IMG/VR virus record: IMGVR_UViG_3300023281_001116
Coordinates: 1-31,653 of that record
Length of the DNA: 31,653 bases
Strand: one strand, 5' to 3'
Source of the DNA: a virus
Below, one piece after another: positions 29,868 through 31,653 of this stretch. The translations under genes and the position numbers were made by a program. The first letter of the stretch is position 1. Each line of letters starts with the position of its first letter. Below the pieces are notes generated by a model. It saw only the letters and a list, made by a program, of their open reading frames with translations, made no database searches and was not told the DNA's origin.

Positions 29868-30293
29868 TTAATTTTCCTCAGAATCAAAAACGGTGACGTC
29901 AACGTAGATAACCGCATGCTTTTCGCGCATAACCGCCATCTCGCATATTGTTTGGGTTTGTTTGTGGACATATTGCAATGCAAGCCCGTTGTTCTCTACC
30001 GCTGCCAAACAAAGCTCGTTGGTTTGTGAATGAACGTGACGCAATGCAAGCCCGTTGCTCCTGACGGTTTCTAACTCCATCTCATACTGCGAAACCGCCG
30101 GTATTGCAGGCACATATGCAACCGCAGGTATTGCCCTCACGTGCGGTGTTACAACGTCGCCGGTGATAGGATCGAGCACTTGTGGCACGTACTCTACAGC
30201 CTCGACAGCTTCGACCGCAGGTAATGCGGCGCAACCCTTAATAACGACGGGTACTTCAGTGCAACCGAGTGCTAACAATTCTGATAGTTTCAT
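29868..30293 (-). CDS. Hypothetical protein with three ~22-residue helical repeats
   Basis: A 141-aa protein between the nuclease and SSB genes. The N-terminal half is Val/Ala/Pro-rich (EAVEAVEYVPQVLDPITGD, VRAIPAVAYVPAIPAV), a low-complexity region common in phage proteins. From ~residue 72 there are three tandem repeats of period 22: (E/A)xVxxNGLALxxVHxQT... , with TVRSNGLALRHVHSQT and AVENNGLALQYVHKQT the two best copies and MAVMREKHAVIYV a partial third. This resembles DUF4116-type repeats. A protein-interaction role is possible. The ATG (30293) overlaps the nuclease stop by 4 bases, and the SSB follows after 2. Confidence 0.5.
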   Translation of the reverse strand: MKLSELLALGCTEVPVVIKGCAALPAVEAVEAVEYVPQVLDPITGDVVTPHVRAIPAVAYVPAIPAVSQYEMELETVRSNGLALRHVHSQTNELCLAAVENNGLALQYVHKQTQTICEMAVMREKHAVIYVDVTVFDSEEN

Positions 30294-31450
30294 TTTTCAA
30301 ATATCCTCTTTGTGTGGTTACTATCCATATAGGCCAATTTCATTTTACCTCGTGGTTTGGTACTGTACTCCTCAATGACAGTATCGTCAATACCCAATGC
30401 TATAGCTTGAGTGGGTGTGATTGCTTCTATGGGTTTTTGAATATCCTTTTCTAACAAAACACCCATAGATATGACTTCCTCGACGGGTGCGGTCCATTTT
30501 CTGCGACCGTAAGTTTGTTCTAATACCCAAAGTGGTATGGGAATACCCCCTTTTATTTTTTTCTCGACTTCCTTTTCAAGACCTGTTTCTAAATATTCCA
30601 ACTGTTCACGCGCACGACGAACAACGGCAAGGTGTACACCCAACGCTAGGGGTGATAAATCCACAGGGGTTGGTTTATTAACGGACTCATACAACCCTAA
30701 ACCTGCGTCGAGCGCTGCCGGACATGCGTGGCGTGCTTGACAATCACGGCAGTGTTTGCCGGTGCGTAATTCGGAGTTGTCACCTAAAGCGCGTTCAGCA
30801 TTATTCGCAAGTATATTAAAGTAAGGTCGCAAATCGCTCGCTTTAACGCGCCACTCCCTAACCGGACCTGACGGGTGGTACGCGCGAGGTTGAACAATAA
30901 TCATACACACCGTAATGACTTGGTCATCTAATCCGAGGCGTTTTAAAACACCCGCTACGTAATTGATTAACTGCCAATTTTCATAAGCGGCAACAAAACG
31001 ACGACCAAACTTAAAATCAACGATATACAACACACCATTTTTAACATCAAACAACCAGAAATCAACGGTACCAAAGGATTGATTGTGGATTTGAGGCGCT
31101 TCGATGCGGTCTTCAACACCTAAATATTCACCACCATAGACATTGGTGTCACGCATTAATTCGCCAAGGTAATCTGCGTACATCTTCGCGCCGTCGTACA
31201 TCTCATCTGTGGCCACAACGCCGTTAGTTGTGAGTGTGTCTGCAAGATTTTGCCGTGTCGGCATACCAAGCACACCACGTTGATACGCTTCAATCATTGG
31301 TACCGCGATTTCGTGAGCTGCTGTACCTTCCATGGACTCATCAGATTCTTCAGTTTCCGGGTATTGTAACGACATCAATACCCACCCAGTGCACCCCCCT
31401 GGTGCACCCCACATGTACGCAGATGAGGGGGGAATAATTGAGTGTGTCAT
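30290..31450 (-). CDS. RecB/Cas4-like PD-(D/E)XK nuclease, DUF2800 type
   Basis: A 386-aa protein starting at ATG 31450 (GGGGGA upstream on the minus strand); an upstream in-frame start at 31477 is less likely. N-terminal family features include SAYMWGAPGGCTGWVLM, then the GTAAHE segment; next come GVEDRIEAPQIHNQSFGTVDFWLF and IVDFKFGR, giving the nuclease core Asp and Lys (D-x-K, as in DFK). A C-terminal CRDCQARHACP with an earlier-lying cysteine resembles the [4Fe-4S]-type cluster of Cas4/AddB-like nucleases. It probably processes DNA ends in phage recombination or replication. It is first or second in the minus-strand operon here, followed by the helical-repeat gene. Confidence 0.8.
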   Translation of the reverse strand: MTHSIIPPSSAYMWGAPGGCTGWVLMSLQYPETEESDESMEGTAAHEIAVPMIEAYQRGVLGMPTRQNLADTLTTNGVVATDEMYDGAKMYADYLGELMRDTNVYGGEYLGVEDRIEAPQIHNQSFGTVDFWLFDVKNGVLYIVDFKFGRRFVAAYENWQLINYVAGVLKRLGLDDQVITVCMIIVQPRAYHPSGPVREWRVKASDLRPYFNILANNAERALGDNSELRTGKHCRDCQARHACPAALDAGLGLYESVNKPTPVDLSPLALGVHLAVVRRAREQLEYLETGLEKEVEKKIKGGIPIPLWVLEQTYGRRKWTAPVEEVISMGVLLEKDIQKPIEAITPTQAIALGIDDTVIEEYSTKPRGKMKLAYMDSNHTKRIFEK

Positions 31451-31451
31451 A

Positions 31452-31653
31452 TTATCCCCCGAATAAATGTGAAGCAACCTGTGGTATTAAATCGGGTCGC
31501 GCCGAAAGCAGTTGAATCGATGCGATACCGTGAAGCATTAACGCCTCTTGTATTTTGTTTTGCGGAACCTTTTCTTCACCTATTTTTTTCAATAATGTAG
31601 GAAAGTTTAATTCAGGTGCAGCGTCAACCGGTGGTGGTGGTGGTGGTGGTGGT
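31452..31653 (-). CDS. Partial CDS: C-terminal 66 residues of a proline-linker protein
   Basis: The frame is open to the window edge and ends at TAA (minus-strand 31454-31452). The visible C-terminus starts with at least eight prolines, encoded by (CCA)7-CCG, followed by VDAAPELNFPTLLKKIGEEK, a helical region, then HGIASIQLLSARPDLIPQV and ending HLFGG. The stop is just upstream of the nuclease ATG (31450), so it is the preceding gene of the same operon. The upstream domain lies outside the window, so no function can be given. Confidence 0.7.
   Translation of the reverse strand, partial: PPPPPPPPVDAAPELNFPTLLKKIGEEKVPQNKIQEALMLHGIASIQLLSARPDLIPQVASHLFGG
31630..31653. repeat. (GGT)8 trinucleotide tract at the window edge
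   Basis: Eight tandem GGT units on the + strand read as CCA proline codons on the minus strand within the truncated gene. The tract continues to the window end, so its full length is unknown. Trinucleotide slippage may make the proline number variable. Confidence 0.8.

Noticed and set aside
1-31653. CRISPR arrays, insertion sequences, integrase or attachment sites
   Set aside because: No regularly spaced repeat-spacer pattern, no transposase or recombinase motif and no tRNA-like att site were seen on either strand.

Overview
This window is most of the morphogenesis region, plus part of the replication region, of a tailed bacteriophage (Caudoviricetes) with a contractile tail (myovirus morphology). 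I infer a Gram-negative host from the lambda/Mu-type structural genes, a Sec-type signal peptide, and the absence of any Gram-positive-type gene. No integrase, repressor, transposase or tRNA gene is visible, so lifestyle and host genus cannot be settled here. The layout is compact, many neighbours overlap by 1-14 bases, and there are no bacterial housekeeping genes.

Layout. (1) 1-4.45 kb: DNA packaging. A Nu1-like small terminase subunit comes first, then small cysteine-rich or unknown genes (one secreted with a CxxCH motif, two micro-ORFs in an overlap chain), then a GpA-family large terminase. Phased TTGACCA repeats precede terS. (2) 4.5-11.5 kb: a lambda-type head module. It has a gpW-like joiner, portal, S49 protease with a probable nested scaffold, gpD-like decoration protein carrying an inserted domain, gpE-like major capsid protein and connector candidates. 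Two beta-rich accessory genes are inserted between portal and protease. (3) 11.5-24.5 kb: a Mu-type contractile tail. It has a terminator candidate, sheath, tube, tail assembly chaperones with a probable -1 frameshift, tape measure, a gpN-like protein, a LysM-bearing hub, spike, gp46/gp47/gp48-like baseplate proteins and a beta-helical tailspike. (4) 24.5-25.9 kb: a membrane-protein/holin cluster with strongly overlapping frames and a 44-aa arginine-rich repeat protein; no endolysin is visible. (5) 25.9-31.65 kb, minus strand: a replication/nucleotide operon. It has a partial proline-rich protein, a DUF2800-type RecB/Cas4-like nuclease, a helical-repeat protein, a DUF2815-type ssDNA-binding protein, a family B DNA polymerase, a MazG-like pyrophosphohydrolase and a small conserved phage protein. 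The two gene blocks converge and share stop-codon bases at 25932-25935.

How it works together: the terminase cuts and pumps DNA through the portal into a protease-matured, decorated shell. The sheath/tube/baseplate assemble separately on the tape measure and join through the connectors, and the tailspike binds the host surface. The minus-strand operon supplies the polymerase, SSB, nuclease and dNTP-pool functions.

Less ordinary observations: a compact predicted RNA pseudoknot with a UUCG hairpin and a CCA-ending stem between the tube and chaperone genes; a perfect 10-bp dyad at 1693-1720; an apparent GGGG-TAG slippery site; a DNA polymerase with NTD in place of DTD in motif C; proline tracts in three replication proteins; and nested lysis-region reading frames. 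All functional calls come from reading protein motifs by eye; no database search was run.
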